Assembly (NCBI RefSeq): GCF_007644105.1
Contig: NZ_VFAC01000029.1
Span: forward strand, 1-52,545
DNA length: 52,545 bases
Source: Elioraea rosea
GTDB lineage: Bacteria > Pseudomonadota > Alphaproteobacteria > Acetobacterales > Acetobacteraceae
Direction: 5' to 3'
Part shown: one piece after another, positions 1 through 8,998 of the stretch
How the letters are laid out: each line of letters opens with the position of its first letter
How positions within the stretch are numbered: the first letter of the stretch is position 1
Program-made: the position numbers and the translations under genes
The notes under the pieces: model-generated
Told to the model about the DNA's origin: nothing
The model's input: the letters and a program-made list of their open reading frames with translations, nothing else
The model's database searches: none

Positions 1-918
1 GGCCTGCGCGACGCTCTCGCGGACCGAGGCGGCGAAGCGCGCGGCCGTCGCCGAGGCGCCGAGGCTTCGCAGCACGAGGGTCAGCGGCGCGCGCAGCCGA
101 GGCGGCTCGGCCAGGATGCGCCAGGCGACGCCGTCGATGCCGAGGCGGCGCATCGAGGCGGGCACGATCGACACGCCGATCCCGGCGGCCACGAGGCTCA
201 GCGTCGCGGTGAGCCGCGGCGCCTCCTGGACGATCGCGGGCGAGAACCCGGCCTCGCGGCAGGCGGCGAGGATCGCGTCGTGCAGGCCGGGGGCAGTGCG
301 GCGGCGGTAGACCAGGAAGGGTTCCGCGGCCAGAGCCGCGAGCGGCAGGGCGCGCACCGCGCTTTCGGCTTCATCCGGCGCGGCGAGGCGGTGCCCTTCG
401 GGCAGCGCGGCCACCATCGGCTCCTCGAGCAGCGCTTCGGCGCGAAGGCCGGGCACCGGGGCGACGGGCGAGCGCACGAAGGCGGCATCGATGCCGCCGG
501 CGCGCACCGCCTCGACGAGCTCGACCGTCCCGGCTTCGTCGAGCGTCACCTCCACCGCGGGGAAGGCCTCGCGGAAGCGGCGGAGGGCCGCGGGCACGAA
601 GGGGTGCATGGAGGCCGAGCTGGTGAACCCCACCGCGAGCCGACCGGCCTCGCCTCGGCCCGCGCGGCGCACCGCGTCCTCTGCGGCCTTCGCCCGGCCG
701 AGCACGGCGCGGGCCTCCTCGAGCAGCACGCGCCCGGCCTCTGTCGGCGCCACGCCGCGCGGCAGGCGCCGCAGCAGCCGGAAGCCGAGCTCCGCCTCCA
801 GCCCCTGCAGTAGCCGCGACAGAGGCGGCTGGCGCATGCCGAGCCGCTCGGCCGCCCGGGTTACGTGACCTTCCTCGACGGTGATGACGAAGGCATGCAG
901 GCGACGGAGATCAATCAT
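1..918 (-). CDS. LysR-family transcriptional regulator, C-terminus cut by window edge
   Basis: The reading frame stays open from an ATG at 918 to the first base of the window, giving 306 codons with no stop, so the C-terminus lies outside. The first 60 or so residues form a LysR winged helix-turn-helix (starts MIDLRRLHAFVITVEEGHVT, then AAERLGMRQPPLSRLLQGLE). The rest matches a LysR effector domain, with GRLAVGFTSSASMHPFVP at its start and an LVAAGIGVSIVPASM segment. It is divergent from the small gene at 1013. A perfect inverted repeat lies immediately upstream. The family is clear; the target and inducer are not known. Confidence 0.9.
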   Translation of the reverse strand, partial: MIDLRRLHAFVITVEEGHVTRAAERLGMRQPPLSRLLQGLEAELGFRLLRRLPRGVAPTEAGRVLLEEARAVLGRAKAAEDAVRRAGRGEAGRLAVGFTSSASMHPFVPAALRRFREAFPAVEVTLDEAGTVELVEAVRAGGIDAAFVRSPVAPVPGLRAEALLEEPMVAALPEGHRLAAPDEAESAVRALPLAALAAEPFLVYRRRTAPGLHDAILAACREAGFSPAIVQEAPRLTATLSLVAAGIGVSIVPASMRRLGIDGVAWRILAEPPRLRAPLTLVLRSLGASATAARFAASVRESVAQA

Positions 919-920
919 CC

Positions 921-937
921 CATACCCCCTGGGTATG
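921..937. promoter_or_regulatory. Inverted repeat, candidate LysR operator
   Basis: CATACCC-CCT-GGGTATG is a perfect 7-bp inverted repeat with a 3-bp centre. It starts 3 bp upstream of the LysR start codon, in the divergent gap with the gene at 1013. LysR regulators typically bind short dyads of the T-N11-A kind in such gaps, and this dyad fits that form. Its position suggests autoregulation. No binding evidence exists. Confidence 0.5.
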
Positions 938-1012
938 AAGATCGTATCAAAAAGCGCTCGATTGCATGAAGAGTTTGGCGCCTACTGCCGCCATTCGAGA
1001 GGAGGGTCGGCG

Positions 1013-1297
1013 ATGCTCAAAGCCCCCGTTCCCGCGCCGGCGGACCCGGCCGCGTTCCTGATCGTCCAGTTCCTCGGCTGGGTAGCGGCCCGCGAGCGCG
1101 GCTACGCCGAGACGATGTCGGCGTGGCGCACGTCCTGCCCACGGCTGCAGGTCTGGGAGGAGGCGACCGAAGCCGGCCTCGTGCGCATCGAGTACGCCGA
1201 GGGCGCAACCCAGAGCGAGGCGCGCGTGGCGCTGACCGAGGCGGGCCGCGCCGCGCTCGCGGCGTCCTCGGTCGCTCAGTGGCCGGGGGGCCGGTAG
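1013..1297 (+). CDS. Small winged-helix-like protein of unknown function
   Basis: The product is 94 residues. I chose the ATG at 1013 because GAGAGGAGG lies just upstream; the open frame extends further 5' but has no comparable ribosome site. The sequence reads like a compact winged-helix domain: RGYAETMSAWRTSCPRLQVW looks like a recognition helix, and VALTEAGRAALAA resembles the wing end of MarR/PadR-type folds. It has no membrane segment or signal peptide. It is divergent from the LysR gene and its 3' end overlaps the convergent GYD gene by 22 bp. I recognise no named family; a DNA-binding role is inference. Confidence 0.6.
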   Translation: MLKAPVPAPADPAAFLIVQFLGWVAARERGYAETMSAWRTSCPRLQVWEEATEAGLVRIEYAEGATQSEARVALTEAGRAALAASSVAQWPGGR

Positions 1298-1608
1298 TCG
1301 CCCGCTGTCGCCTTGGCGCGCTCAAGCGCCGTCTTCGCTTCCTGCGTCGTCAGGAGAAGGGATGTCTCGAACCGAGCGAAGCCGCCGGTCGAGGCAGCGC
1401 GAAGCGACAGGGCTGCCGCCGCGACATGGTCGGGCATCTCGACGATGGCGAGGCCGTCATACTCGCCCGCCGTGTAGTAGTAGGAGAGCAGCTTGCCGCC
1501 GAAGGCCTGTACGAGGGTGCGCGCCGGCCCCTCGCGATCGACCGGCGCGTTGACGAGGCCCTTCACCGCGTCCGACTTCAGTTGCCAGCGATACATGTAG
1601 TGCGGCAT
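1276..1608 (-). CDS. GYD-domain protein
   Basis: The product is 110 residues. The start at 1608 (MPHYMYRWQLKSDAV) is preceded by GGGGAGGATTCG, a strong ribosome site. The sequence fits the GYD family: a ferredoxin-like fold with the AGEYDGLAIVEMPD segment, in which GEYD replaces the GXYD signature. That is followed by AALSLRAASTGGFARFETS. GYD proteins are small, widespread and functionally uncharacterised. It converges on the gene at 1013. No operon partner is apparent. Confidence 0.75.
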   Translation of the reverse strand: MPHYMYRWQLKSDAVKGLVNAPVDREGPARTLVQAFGGKLLSYYYTAGEYDGLAIVEMPDHVAAAALSLRAASTGGFARFETSLLLTTQEAKTALERAKATAGDYRPPGH

Positions 1609-1756
1609 CGAATCCTCCCCTTGTCGTTCTTGTGGGACGTCGTTGCGCTTGCCGGGCATCGGCCGCGCAGGATGACATTACGCTTCCGCAAGGGCGCGGG
1701 CCATCACGCGGGGGTTGCTTGTCTCATGCCCGGAATGACGGGCTGCGAGGGGTAGG

Positions 1757-2578
1757 CTAGTTGAGCCGGCGCCGGAGCCTCGCGAGCGCCTCGAGCGCTT
1801 CCGCGCTGCCGAGGTCGCGCAACCTTTCCCAGGCGGCGATGGCGGTGCGCGTGTGGCCCGCGCGCTCGGCGAGCACCGCCAATTCCTGCCAGAGCGGGGC
1901 TGCGTCGGGGGCGAGGCGGAGCATGTCCTCTGCCGCGGCGATCGCGCCCGCGAGGTCGCCAGCTGCGGCGCGGCGGATGCGGAGGTTGTTCTGCTGGCGA
2001 AGCAGAACCTCGCGCCGCGTCATCGGCCTGAGTTGCGCCGGGCCGAGCACCGCTGCGGGGCCGGCAATGCGCGCGAACATCGCGACAAGCTCGTCCTCCT
2101 CGCGGATCAATCCCGCGTCGAACACATCGACGGCGACGGCCTCTCCCTCGCCGCCGATGCCGAGCAGGAAATGCGCGGGAAAGTCGATGCCCCAGGCATC
2201 GAACCCGGCCGCGGCGGCCGTGTGCAGCCAGACCACCCCGAGCGCCACGGGCAGGCCACGACGCCGCTCGACGACGCGGAGGAGGTTGGCATTCGCCGGG
2301 TCGTCATAGGTCGCGGTGTCGCCGGTGTAGCCGTGGCCGCTGACGAGAAGCCCGCGAAGGGCAAGTGCGCGCTCCTCCGCCCCCGTTGCGGCAGAGAGGG
2401 TCGCGCCCGCGCGCGCGAGGTCCGCGAGGTGCGATGCCGCCGGCGCGACGTCTGCCTCAGGCAGGTCGATCCGCGCGAAGGCGAGCGCGGCCTCGGCGAT
2501 GTCGATCTCGCCGTCCGCCAGGCCGCCGAACCGCTCAAGCGCGGCGCGCGCCTCGGCGCGAACCGCCTCTGCGCTCAT
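1757..2578 (-). CDS. SirB1-family protein (transglutaminase-like core plus TPR)
   Basis: The product is 273 residues. The N-terminal half has the transglutaminase-like SirB1 core, including DDPANANLLRVVERRRGLPV and the PAHFLLGIGG segment. The C-terminal third holds a tetratricopeptide-like stretch (LRIRRAAAGDLAGAIAAAED, then PLWQELAVLAERAGHTRTAI). The start ATG overlaps the stop of the upstream BON gene in an ATGA arrangement, so the two are probably translationally coupled. SirB1 proteins often lack the catalytic cysteine, and I see no clear one here. The cellular role is not established. Confidence 0.8.
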   Translation of the reverse strand: MSAEAVRAEARAALERFGGLADGEIDIAEAALAFARIDLPEADVAPAASHLADLARAGATLSAATGAEERALALRGLLVSGHGYTGDTATYDDPANANLLRVVERRRGLPVALGVVWLHTAAAAGFDAWGIDFPAHFLLGIGGEGEAVAVDVFDAGLIREEDELVAMFARIAGPAAVLGPAQLRPMTRREVLLRQQNNLRIRRAAAGDLAGAIAAAEDMLRLAPDAAPLWQELAVLAERAGHTRTAIAAWERLRDLGSAEALEALARLRRRLN

Positions 2579-3294
2579 GGCGGCGGCAACGCCTCGACCG
2601 TCACTGGCGCGGCGGCGGAGGAGGGAACCGACGATGCCGGCACCGCGGGCGCATGCGTGGGCGCTGGCCGGGTTGCGGAGGCGACGGCGCGGTTCGCTGG
2701 CGGCAGCGGCTCGGAGCGGAGCCGCACGGCGGTCACCACATCGCGGACGCCGGAGGTCGCCTTGGCGTGCGCGACCGCGCGGTCGAGCTCGGCCTGGTCG
2801 CGCGCCACGCCGGAGAGGAACACCGTGCCGGCGACCGTATCGATCGCGTAGTTCACGGCGTGGACGTCGGCAGCGAAGGTGAGGTCGGCCCGCAGCCGCA
2901 TCGTGATCCAGCGGTCGGACGCCATGGTGCCGAGGCTTGGCTCCTCGTCGACGCGGACCAGGTTCTTGACGTCGCGCACGCCCTCGACGCCGCGTGCGAG
3001 CGTCTCGGCCCGCTTGGCGGTCTCGCGATAGGTCACGTGGCCGGTGAGCACGACGATGCCGTCATTGATCGAGGTCGAGACCTTGCGGAAGATCGCGGGA
3101 TCATTGCTGATCCATGCCTCGTTGATGCCGAGCGCGATGGCATTGTCCGAGATGCCGCCGCCGAGCCCGCGGTCCTGCATCGCCATCGTGCCGCCTGTCG
3201 CCCCGGCCGTCAGCGCGACGCCGAGCGGCGTGATCAGCGGCGCGCATCCGGGGGCGAGGGCCAGGCAGAGCAGCGGGACGAGGGCTCGGCGCAT
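2575..3294 (-). CDS. BON-domain lipoprotein
   Basis: The product is 239 residues. I placed the start at 3294 (MRRALVPLLCLALAPGC) because it gives a short lipoprotein signal peptide ending in a lipobox-like ALAPGC. Two BON domains follow. The first spans the segment NDGIVVLTGHVTYRETAKRA through VEGVRDVKNLVRV. The second spans VAGTVFLSGVARDQAELDRA through SGVRDVVTAVRL. The tail is Pro/Ala-rich. BON proteins attach to the envelope and are often induced by envelope or osmotic stress. The gene is first in a two-gene unit with the SirB1 gene. Confidence 0.85.
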   Translation of the reverse strand: MRRALVPLLCLALAPGCAPLITPLGVALTAGATGGTMAMQDRGLGGGISDNAIALGINEAWISNDPAIFRKVSTSINDGIVVLTGHVTYRETAKRAETLARGVEGVRDVKNLVRVDEEPSLGTMASDRWITMRLRADLTFAADVHAVNYAIDTVAGTVFLSGVARDQAELDRAVAHAKATSGVRDVVTAVRLRSEPLPPANRAVASATRPAPTHAPAVPASSVPSSAAAPVTVEALPPP

Positions 3295-3393
3295 CTGCCC
3301 AGTGTGCGGCTCGCGCACGCGAATTCAAGCGATTGTGCGCGGACCTTGACACGAGGGCACAGCATCGTTGCCGGGACGCCACAGGGCCCGCGC

Positions 3394-3780
3394 TCAATCG
3401 TCCGCGCGTGGCATCATCCGCCCGAGTGGGCGGCCGCCGAAGATGTGCACATGGAAATGCGGCACTTCCTGGTGGCCGTGCACGCCCATGTTGGTCAGCA
3501 CCCGGTAGCCCGACACCTCGAGCGTCAGGTCCTTCGCCACCTTGGCGACGGCGCGCCAGAACCCCGCGATCGTCTCCGCCGGCGCGGAGGCGGCGAAATC
3601 GGCGAGCGAGACGTAGTCGCCCTTCGGGACCACCAGCACATGCACGGGCGCCTGCGGCGAAATGTCATGGAAGGCGAACGCGTGCTCGTCCTCGTAGACT
3701 TTTTTCGCCGGGATCTCGCCGCGCAGGATGCGGGCGAAGATGTTGCTCCTGTCGTAGGGAGGAAGGCCGGAAACGGGCAT
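3394..3780 (-). CDS. HIT-family nucleotide hydrolase/transferase
   Basis: The product is 128 residues, the usual HINT-type length. The start at 3780 gives MPVSGLPPYDRSNIFARILR, the typical N-terminus before the GEIPAKKVYEDEHAFAF segment. The catalytic histidine triad is visible as HFHVHIFGGR near the C-terminus, with the preceding GHQEVP. Such proteins hydrolyse AMP-lysine or related phosphoramidates in the cytoplasm. The gene follows hisE by 67 bp on the same strand, a common placement downstream of his genes in alphaproteobacteria. Confidence 0.92.
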   Translation of the reverse strand: MPVSGLPPYDRSNIFARILRGEIPAKKVYEDEHAFAFHDISPQAPVHVLVVPKGDYVSLADFAASAPAETIAGFWRAVAKVAKDLTLEVSGYRVLTNMGVHGHQEVPHFHVHIFGGRPLGRMMPRADD

Positions 3781-3847
3781 CGTGGAACCTCTGGCGTGGG
3801 GCAGGAGGCGCAGTCTGCACCGCCGCGCCGCCCGGCATCCAGAGGCG

Positions 3848-4375
3848 CTACCAGAGCTTCCTGGTCGTCGGCGCCGGGCCGCGGCGGGCGATGGCGCGGA
3901 GCTTGAGCGCCCGGGCCCGCGCCGCCTTCTCCGCGATGCCGCTGATCGCCTCGCGCCGCTCGAGCTCGGCCCACACCTCATCGGGGCGGATGCCGGCATC
4001 CACCCACACGACCATGAGGTGGTAGAGCACATCGGCGCTCTCGCCGATCAGCGCGGCGCGGTTGCCGAGCGTGGCCTCGATCACCGCCTCGACCGCCTCC
4101 TCGCCGAGCTTCTGCGCAACCTTGGCGGTGCCGCGCGAAAGCAGCCGCGCGGAGTGCGACACCTCCGGGTCGGCGCCGCGCCGCGACATCACCGTCGCCC
4201 ACAGCCGATCGAGGATCGCCCCGTCGGGGCCTGGCATCGGCGGCGGCACGGGCGCCTGGCCGGAGGGAAGCGGGGCGGCCTTCTTCGCGCCCTTCTTGGG
4301 CGGCTTCTTCGCCGGCTTGGGCTGCTTCCCGGCCTTCGGTGCCTTCTTGGGCACCTTCTTGGGAGGTTTCGCCAT
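3848..4375 (-). CDS. hisE: Phosphoribosyl-ATP pyrophosphatase HisE with Lys/Pro-rich N-terminal extension
   Basis: The product is 175 residues, about 65 longer than a typical HisE. From about residue 48 onward it is a standard HisE. It has the [11 protein letters not shown] helix, the [18 protein letters not shown] segment and the acidic residues that bind magnesium for hydrolysis of phosphoribosyl-ATP to phosphoribosyl-AMP. Residues 1-35 are almost only Lys, Pro, Ala and Gly. No HisI domain is fused. Three bases separate it from hisF, so it belongs to the operon. The extension is probably disordered; its role is unknown. Confidence 0.93.
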   Translation of the reverse strand: MAKPPKKVPKKAPKAGKQPKPAKKPPKKGAKKAAPLPSGQAPVPPPMPGPDGAILDRLWATVMSRRGADPEVSHSARLLSRGTAKVAQKLGEEAVEAVIEATLGNRAALIGESADVLYHLMVVWVDAGIRPDEVWAELERREAISGIAEKAARARALKLRAIARRGPAPTTRKLW

Positions 4376-4378
4376 GGC

Positions 4379-5152
4379 TCAGGCCGCCTCGCGCATCTGT
4401 CGCACGGGCAGCCCGGCGCGGCCGACGGCGCGCTTGGCATCGGCGATGGTGAGCGCGCCGAAATGGAACACCGAGGCGGCGAGAAGCCCGGTCGCGCCGG
4501 CCGCGGCGCCTTCGGCGAAATGCTCCGCCGTGCCGACGCCGCCCGAGGCGATGACGGGGATGGAGACGGCCTCGGCCACCGCGCGCGTGAGCGGCAGGTC
4601 GAAGCCCGCGCCCGTGCCGTCCCGGTCCATCGAGGTGAGCAGGATCTCGCCCGCGCCGAGATCGGCCACGCGCGCGGCCCACTCAACCGCGTCGATCCCG
4701 GTCGGCTTGCGGCCGCCATGGGTGTAGACCTCGAAGCCGCTTCCGTCCTCTCGCCGCCGCGCATCGATCGCAACGACGACGCACTGGCTGCCGCACTTGT
4801 CCGCCGCCTCGGCGATCAGGAGCGGGCGGGCGACGGCGGCGGAGTTCACGCTCACCTTGTCCGCGCCGGCGAGCAGCAGGCGCCGGAAATCGGCAACCTC
4901 GCGCACGCCCCCGCCGACGGTGAGCGGCATGAACACCTGCTCGGCCGTGCGGGAGACGACGTCGAGGATCGTGCCGCGATTCTCGTGGCTCGCGGTGATG
5001 TCGAGGAAGCAGAGCTCGTCTGCCCCCGCGGCGTCGTACACGCGCGCCTGCTCGACGGGGTCGCCCGCGTCACGGAGGTCGACGAAGTTGACGCCCTTGA
5101 CGACGCGCCCGTCCTTGACGTCGAGGCAGGGAATGATCCGGACGGTCAGCAT
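4379..5152 (-). CDS. hisF: Imidazole glycerol phosphate synthase cyclase subunit HisF
   Basis: The product is 257 residues, normal for HisF. The start at 5152 gives [20 protein letters not shown] with the catalytic Asp11. The second catalytic aspartate is in [11 protein letters not shown], and phosphate-binding loops are visible at VGGGV and [11 protein letters not shown]. HisF is a TIM barrel that uses ammonia from HisH to convert PRFAR into imidazole glycerol phosphate and AICAR. It lies between hisA and hisE. A longer upstream frame exists but adds only non-conserved residues. Confidence 0.96.
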   Translation of the reverse strand: MLTVRIIPCLDVKDGRVVKGVNFVDLRDAGDPVEQARVYDAAGADELCFLDITASHENRGTILDVVSRTAEQVFMPLTVGGGVREVADFRRLLLAGADKVSVNSAAVARPLLIAEAADKCGSQCVVVAIDARRREDGSGFEVYTHGGRKPTGIDAVEWAARVADLGAGEILLTSMDRDGTGAGFDLPLTRAVAEAVSIPVIASGGVGTAEHFAEGAAAGATGLLAASVFHFGALTIADAKRAVGRAGLPVRQMREAA

Positions 5153-5309
5153 CGTCGAGTCGCTCGCGCCTCCGAGAACGGCGTTGGGCCGGCTGCTATG
5201 CGCCCTCAGTGTGCTGGCCGCAAACGAAAAAACCGTAACGATGGCCTGCCCGCGCGGCCGGTCATCCGGTCGGCACGACAAGTCCGGAATTGATCCGCAT
5301 CAGGACCGC

Positions 5310-6038
5310 CTATGCCGCCGCGGCGATCGCCTCGTCCGGTGTGATGCGGCCATCGTAGAGTGCGCGGCCGAGGATCACGCCGGCGATGCCGGCATCGGAG
5401 GCGCGTACCGCGCGCACGTCCTCGACCGAGGCAAGGCCGCCGGAAGCGATCACGGGGATGGGAACGGCGCGGGCCATCGCTTCCGTCGCAGCCAGGTTCA
5501 GGCCGGCGAGCATGCCGTCGCGGCCAATATCGGTGAAGACGATCGCCGCCGCGCCGGCGTCGCGGTAGCGCGCGGCGAGGTCGAGCGCGGAAAGCGCGCC
5601 GGTCTCGGCCCAGCCTTCGGTCGCCACCATGCCCTCGCGCGCGTCGATGCCGAGGACGATCCGGCCGGGGAAGACGCGGCAGGCCTCGCGCGTCAGCGCC
5701 GGGTTCTTGGCCGCTGCCGAGCCGAGGATCACGCGCGTCACGCCAGCGGCGAGCCAGGCCTCGATGCCCGCGAGGTCGCGGATGCCCCCGCCGAGCTGCA
5801 CGGGGAGGCGCACCGCGCCGAGGATCGCGCGCACCGCCTCGCCGTTGCGGCTCTCGCCCGCGAAGGCGCCGTCGAGATCGACAACGTGCAGCCAGCGGAA
5901 GCCCGCTGCCTCCCACGCCTTCGCCTGCGCGGCGGGGTCATCGGCATATACCGTTGCCTGGTCCATCTCCCCGCGCTTCAGACGCACGCACTGGCCGCCC
6001 TTGAGGTCGATGGCGGGGAAAAGCTCGACGCCCTTCAT
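5310..6038 (-). CDS. hisA: ProFAR isomerase HisA
   Basis: The product is 242 residues, full length. It begins [20 protein letters not shown], with the catalytic base Asp11 in AIDL. The partner aspartate lies in [10 protein letters not shown], and the phosphate-binding loops are LGGGIRD and [11 protein letters not shown]. HisA isomerises ProFAR to PRFAR, the substrate of HisF/HisH. The 157-bp gap to hisF holds no gene. The gap to the upstream acetyltransferase is 10 bp, so the genes are probably cotranscribed. Confidence 0.96.
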   Translation of the reverse strand: MKGVELFPAIDLKGGQCVRLKRGEMDQATVYADDPAAQAKAWEAAGFRWLHVVDLDGAFAGESRNGEAVRAILGAVRLPVQLGGGIRDLAGIEAWLAAGVTRVILGSAAAKNPALTREACRVFPGRIVLGIDAREGMVATEGWAETGALSALDLAARYRDAGAAAIVFTDIGRDGMLAGLNLAATEAMARAVPIPVIASGGLASVEDVRAVRASDAGIAGVILGRALYDGRITPDEAIAAAA

Positions 6039-6048
6039 TTCCCGGGCA

Positions 6049-6636
6049 TCAGGCGCGCGGCTTGCGGGCGGGCTTCGCCTCGAGAAGCTTGTGGTAGAAA
6101 TGCCCCGCGATCACCCGGCCGTTCACCTGCGCATAGGCCGGATGCGTGCCCCAGCGGACGAAGCCGAGCGATTCGAACAGCGCGATGGCGCCCGTCTGCG
6201 TCTCGCGCACGTCGAGGTTCAGCACCTTGTAGCCGAGCGCACGCGCGCCCTCCTCCACGCGGCTGATCAGCAGCCGCGCGAGGCCGAAGCCGCGCGCATA
6301 GGGGGCGATGAAGAAGTGCATCATGGTCGCGGCAAAGGCCTGCGCCTCGTTGTTCCGCGGCGGGCGGACGAGCTGCGCGGACCCGACGATCGCACCGTCG
6401 AGCTTGGCGACGAAGAGTTCCCGCTCCGGCACGAGCAGCACGCCCTTCCAGTACCGGGCGAGCACGTCACGCGGCTGCGGCTTCACCCAGCCGAACCCAC
6501 CGCCGTCCATGATCGCGGCGGAGGCGGCCTCGCAGAGCTCGGCCAGCGCCTCGTCCGTCACATCGGTCACCCGCTCGACCGACAGGCTCGGCGCGTGATC
6601 CCGAGCCATGACCGGTGCGCGAACGGTCGCGTCCAT
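6049..6636 (-). CDS. GNAT-family N-acetyltransferase inside the his operon
   Basis: The product is 195 residues from the ATG at 6636, chosen because GAGGAGGAGGAAG sits directly upstream. The acetyl-CoA binding motif A is visible as [19 protein letters not shown], with an RGFGLA pyrophosphate loop. It is followed by [20 protein letters not shown], the usual C-terminal GNAT motif. The substrate is unknown. The gene separates hisH from hisA without breaking the spacing expected of an operon (44 bp upstream, 10 bp downstream), so it is likely coexpressed with histidine biosynthesis. Confidence 0.87.
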   Translation of the reverse strand: MDATVRAPVMARDHAPSLSVERVTDVTDEALAELCEAASAAIMDGGGFGWVKPQPRDVLARYWKGVLLVPERELFVAKLDGAIVGSAQLVRPPRNNEAQAFAATMMHFFIAPYARGFGLARLLISRVEEGARALGYKVLNLDVRETQTGAIALFESLGFVRWGTHPAYAQVNGRVIAGHFYHKLLEAKPARKPRA

Positions 6637-6680
6637 GCTTCCTCCTCCTCGTCCCCCGCCGTCCGCCACGGGCTTCCGCC

Positions 6681-7337
6681 TCATGGTGACCAGCGAAGGA
6701 AATTGGCCAGGATCCGCAAGCCGACGGCCTGGCTCTTCTCGGGGTGGAACTGCACCCCTGCAACGTTGCCCCGCGCCACGGCCGCCGTGATGGGTCCGCC
6801 GTAGTCGGTCGTCGCAATCACATCCTCGATCGCGGCGGCGCGCAGCGCGTAGGAATGGGCAAAATAGACATGGTCTCCTTGACGAAGCCCTTCCAGGAGG
6901 GGGTGGGGCGCCCCGCCGGGCCAGGAGAGGGTGTTCCAGCCCATGTGGGGGATGGCGAGGCGCCCCGGGTCTCTGCCCCAGAGCTGATCGAGCCGCATGA
7001 CGTCTCCGCCGATCCAGCCGAAGCCCTGGTGCACGCCATGCTCAAGCCCGCGATCGGCCAGAAGTTGCATGCCGACGCAGATTCCGAGGAACGGCACGCC
7101 GCGCCGCCGCACCGCGTCGGCCAGCACCTCGAGCATGCCGGGCACGTCCGACAGGCCGCCCATGCAGTCGGCGAACGCGCCCTGGCCGGGAAGAACGATG
7201 CGCGAGGCCCGCGCGACGGCCGCGGCGTCGGAGGTGACGATGACCTCGGCATCCGCCCCCGCTGCTCGGGCGATGGCCTTCGCAGCAGAGCGCAGGTTGC
7301 CGCTGCCATAGTCGATGACCGCCACTGTTGCGGGCAT
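6681..7337 (-). CDS. hisH: Imidazole glycerol phosphate synthase glutaminase subunit HisH
   Basis: The product is 218 residues. It is a class I glutamine amidotransferase: the nucleophile Cys87 lies in FLGICVGMQLL, the His/Glu pair is in VQFHPEKSQ, and the N-terminal VIDYGSGNLRS and LPGQGAFADCM segments are typical. It supplies ammonia to HisF. The gene sits 4 bp downstream of the DUF2628 gene. Confidence 0.96.
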   Translation of the reverse strand: MPATVAVIDYGSGNLRSAAKAIARAAGADAEVIVTSDAAAVARASRIVLPGQGAFADCMGGLSDVPGMLEVLADAVRRRGVPFLGICVGMQLLADRGLEHGVHQGFGWIGGDVMRLDQLWGRDPGRLAIPHMGWNTLSWPGGAPHPLLEGLRQGDHVYFAHSYALRAAAIEDVIATTDYGGPITAAVARGNVAGVQFHPEKSQAVGLRILANFLRWSP

Positions 7338-7341
7338 GCGT

Positions 7342-7719
7342 TCAGGCTGCCTTCACCCAGGCGAGCAGCTCAGGCCGCGCAGTGTAGAGCCGCGCGAGGG
7401 CGGCATCCTCCCCACCCTGCGTGGCCACGACGCCGATGGTTTTCCACCCGCGTCGCTTGAGCGTCCACCGCCGCAGGTCGCGCGCGTGAAAGCCGATCAG
7501 CAGCTGGCCGACGATCGCGACGGGAAGCGTGATCTGTTGCGGCAGGCCGGCGGTCAGCGAGCCGAAGATCGACCAGAACGCGACGTAGAGCACGAGCACG
7601 AGCCACATCCGATTCACCGCGAACCAGGGCGCGGAGAACAGGAAGGCGAGGAAGGAGAACCCCTCGCGCACCAGGAGCGGCGGCGAGATCCCCTTGGCAT
7701 GCACCGTCCAGACCTTCAT
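7342..7719 (-). CDS. DUF2628 membrane protein in the his operon
   Basis: The product is 125 residues from the ATG at 7719 (MKVWTVHAKGISPPLLVREG). It matches DUF2628: a short soluble N-terminus, a W-F/W-N motif region (SAPWFAVNRMWLVLVLYVAF) and two or three hydrophobic segments up to QITLPVAIVGQLLIGF. A basic cytoplasmic stretch (RDLRRWTLKRRGW) follows. It lies 4 bp from hisB and 4 bp from hisH, an arrangement I recall from other Acetobacteraceae and Rhodospirillales. Its function is unknown. Confidence 0.85.
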   Translation of the reverse strand: MKVWTVHAKGISPPLLVREGFSFLAFLFSAPWFAVNRMWLVLVLYVAFWSIFGSLTAGLPQQITLPVAIVGQLLIGFHARDLRRWTLKRRGWKTIGVVATQGGEDAALARLYTARPELLAWVKAA

Positions 7720-7723
7720 GCGC

Positions 7724-8338
7724 TCAGAGGACCCCCTTGGTGGAGGGGACCGCGCCGCCGGTGCGCGGGTCGGGCGAGGCGGCCTGGCGCAGCGCACGGG
7801 CGAGCGCCTTGAAGCAGGCCTCGGCGATGTGGTGGCTGTTCTCGCCTGCCTTCAGCGTCACGTGCAGGGTGATGCCGGCGTTCATGGCGAAGGCGCGGAA
7901 CCACTCGGCTAAGAGCTCGGTGTCCATCTCGCCGACCTTCTGGGTGGGGAAGGCGACGGACCAGGCGAGGAAGGGCCGGCCGGAGATGTCGATCGCGGCT
8001 TCCGCCAGCGCCTCGTCCATCGGCACCAGCGCGGCGCCGTAGCGGGTGATGCCCCGCTTGTCGCCGAGCGCGCGGGCGACGGCCTGGCCGAGAACGATGC
8101 CGACGTCCTCCGCCGTGTGATGGGCATCGATGTGCAGGTCGCCCTCTGCCTTCAGCGTGATGTCGATCAGCCCGTGGCGGGCCAGCGCCGTCAGCATGTG
8201 GTCGAGGAAGCCGATGCCGGTGGCGATCTCGGCGCGGCCCGAGCCGTCGAGGTCGATGGCGGCCGTGATGCTGGTCTCGCTCGTCGTGCGGGCGATCTCG
8301 GCGCGGCGGGAAGCCGTGGGGGCAGGCATGGCGGTCAT
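7724..8338 (-). CDS. hisB: Imidazoleglycerol-phosphate dehydratase HisB
   Basis: The product is 204 residues and is the monofunctional form, without a phosphatase domain. The two metal-binding His/Glu motifs that repeat in this family are visible as [15 protein letters not shown] and [17 protein letters not shown]. The N-terminal RTTSETSI segment and [13 protein letters not shown] are also typical. It is the first gene of the minus-strand his operon and is divergent from hslV across 81 bp, which should hold both promoters; no clear -35/-10 boxes are visible there. Confidence 0.96.
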   Translation of the reverse strand: MTAMPAPTASRRAEIARTTSETSITAAIDLDGSGRAEIATGIGFLDHMLTALARHGLIDITLKAEGDLHIDAHHTAEDVGIVLGQAVARALGDKRGITRYGAALVPMDEALAEAAIDISGRPFLAWSVAFPTQKVGEMDTELLAEWFRAFAMNAGITLHVTLKAGENSHHIAEACFKALARALRQAASPDPRTGGAVPSTKGVL

Positions 8339-8419
8339 GCGCGCCTTCTACGCCCTCCGCCCCCGCGCCGGCCACCCCCTTCCTTGCCGCCCGGCGCCGC
8401 CCGCGCCATCTAGGGGGCC

Positions 8420-8980
8420 ATGGACGAACAGAGAAGGCCGGGCGACCCCGGCTGGCATGGCACCACCATCCTCTGCGTACGCAAGCATGGTTCGGTGGCG
8501 ATGGCGGGCGATGGCCAGGTGAGCCTGGGCCAGACCGTCGTGAAGGGCAATGCGCGGAAGGTGCGGCGAATCGGCAACGGCGCCGTGCTCGCGGGCTTCG
8601 CCGGCGCGACGGCCGATGCCTTCACGCTGCTCGAGCGGCTCGAGGCGAAGCTCGAGCGGTTCCCCGGACAGCTCGAGCGTGCCTGCGTCGAGCTCGCCAA
8701 GGACTGGCGGACCGACCGGTATCTCAGGCGGCTCGAGGCGATGATGGCGGTGTCCGACAAGGGCCGCAGCTTCATCCTCACCGGCAACGGCGACGTGCTG
8801 GAGCCAGAGGACGGTGTGATCGGCATCGGCTCGGGCGGCAACTACGCGCTTGCCGCGGCCCGCGCGCTGATCGACCGCCCGGACATGACCGCCGAGCAGG
8901 TCGCGCGCCGGGCGATGGCGATCGCGGGCGAGATCTGCGTGTACACGAACGACAGGCTGACGCTGGAAATCATCGAGTGA
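8420..8980 (+). CDS. hslV: ATP-dependent protease peptidase subunit HslV
   Basis: The product is 186 residues. The catalytic N-terminal threonine follows a short propeptide in [14 protein letters not shown] (Thr15 or Thr16 of the precursor). [20 protein letters not shown] and [14 protein letters not shown] are standard HslV segments. HslV forms the double-ring proteolytic core that works with HslU to degrade misfolded and regulatory proteins. It is followed by hslU after a 127-bp gap full of hairpins, which is unusual for this pair. Confidence 0.96.
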   Translation: MDEQRRPGDPGWHGTTILCVRKHGSVAMAGDGQVSLGQTVVKGNARKVRRIGNGAVLAGFAGATADAFTLLERLEAKLERFPGQLERACVELAKDWRTDRYLRRLEAMMAVSDKGRSFILTGNGDVLEPEDGVIGIGSGGNYALAAARALIDRPDMTAEQVARRAMAIAGEICVYTNDRLTLEIIE

Positions 8981-8998
8981 AGCCGGCGCAAGGATGCC

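Noticed and set aside
1728-1743. GCCCG-GAATGA-CGGGC hairpin as the terminator of the BON-SirB1 unit
   Set aside because: A 5-bp stem without a T-run is common by chance in DNA this GC-rich.
3782-5293. A 503-codon plus-strand ORF opposite hisE and hisF
   Set aside because: It is antisense to strongly conserved his genes, has no recognisable domain, and is rich in Arg/Ala as expected for shadow frames in GC-rich DNA.
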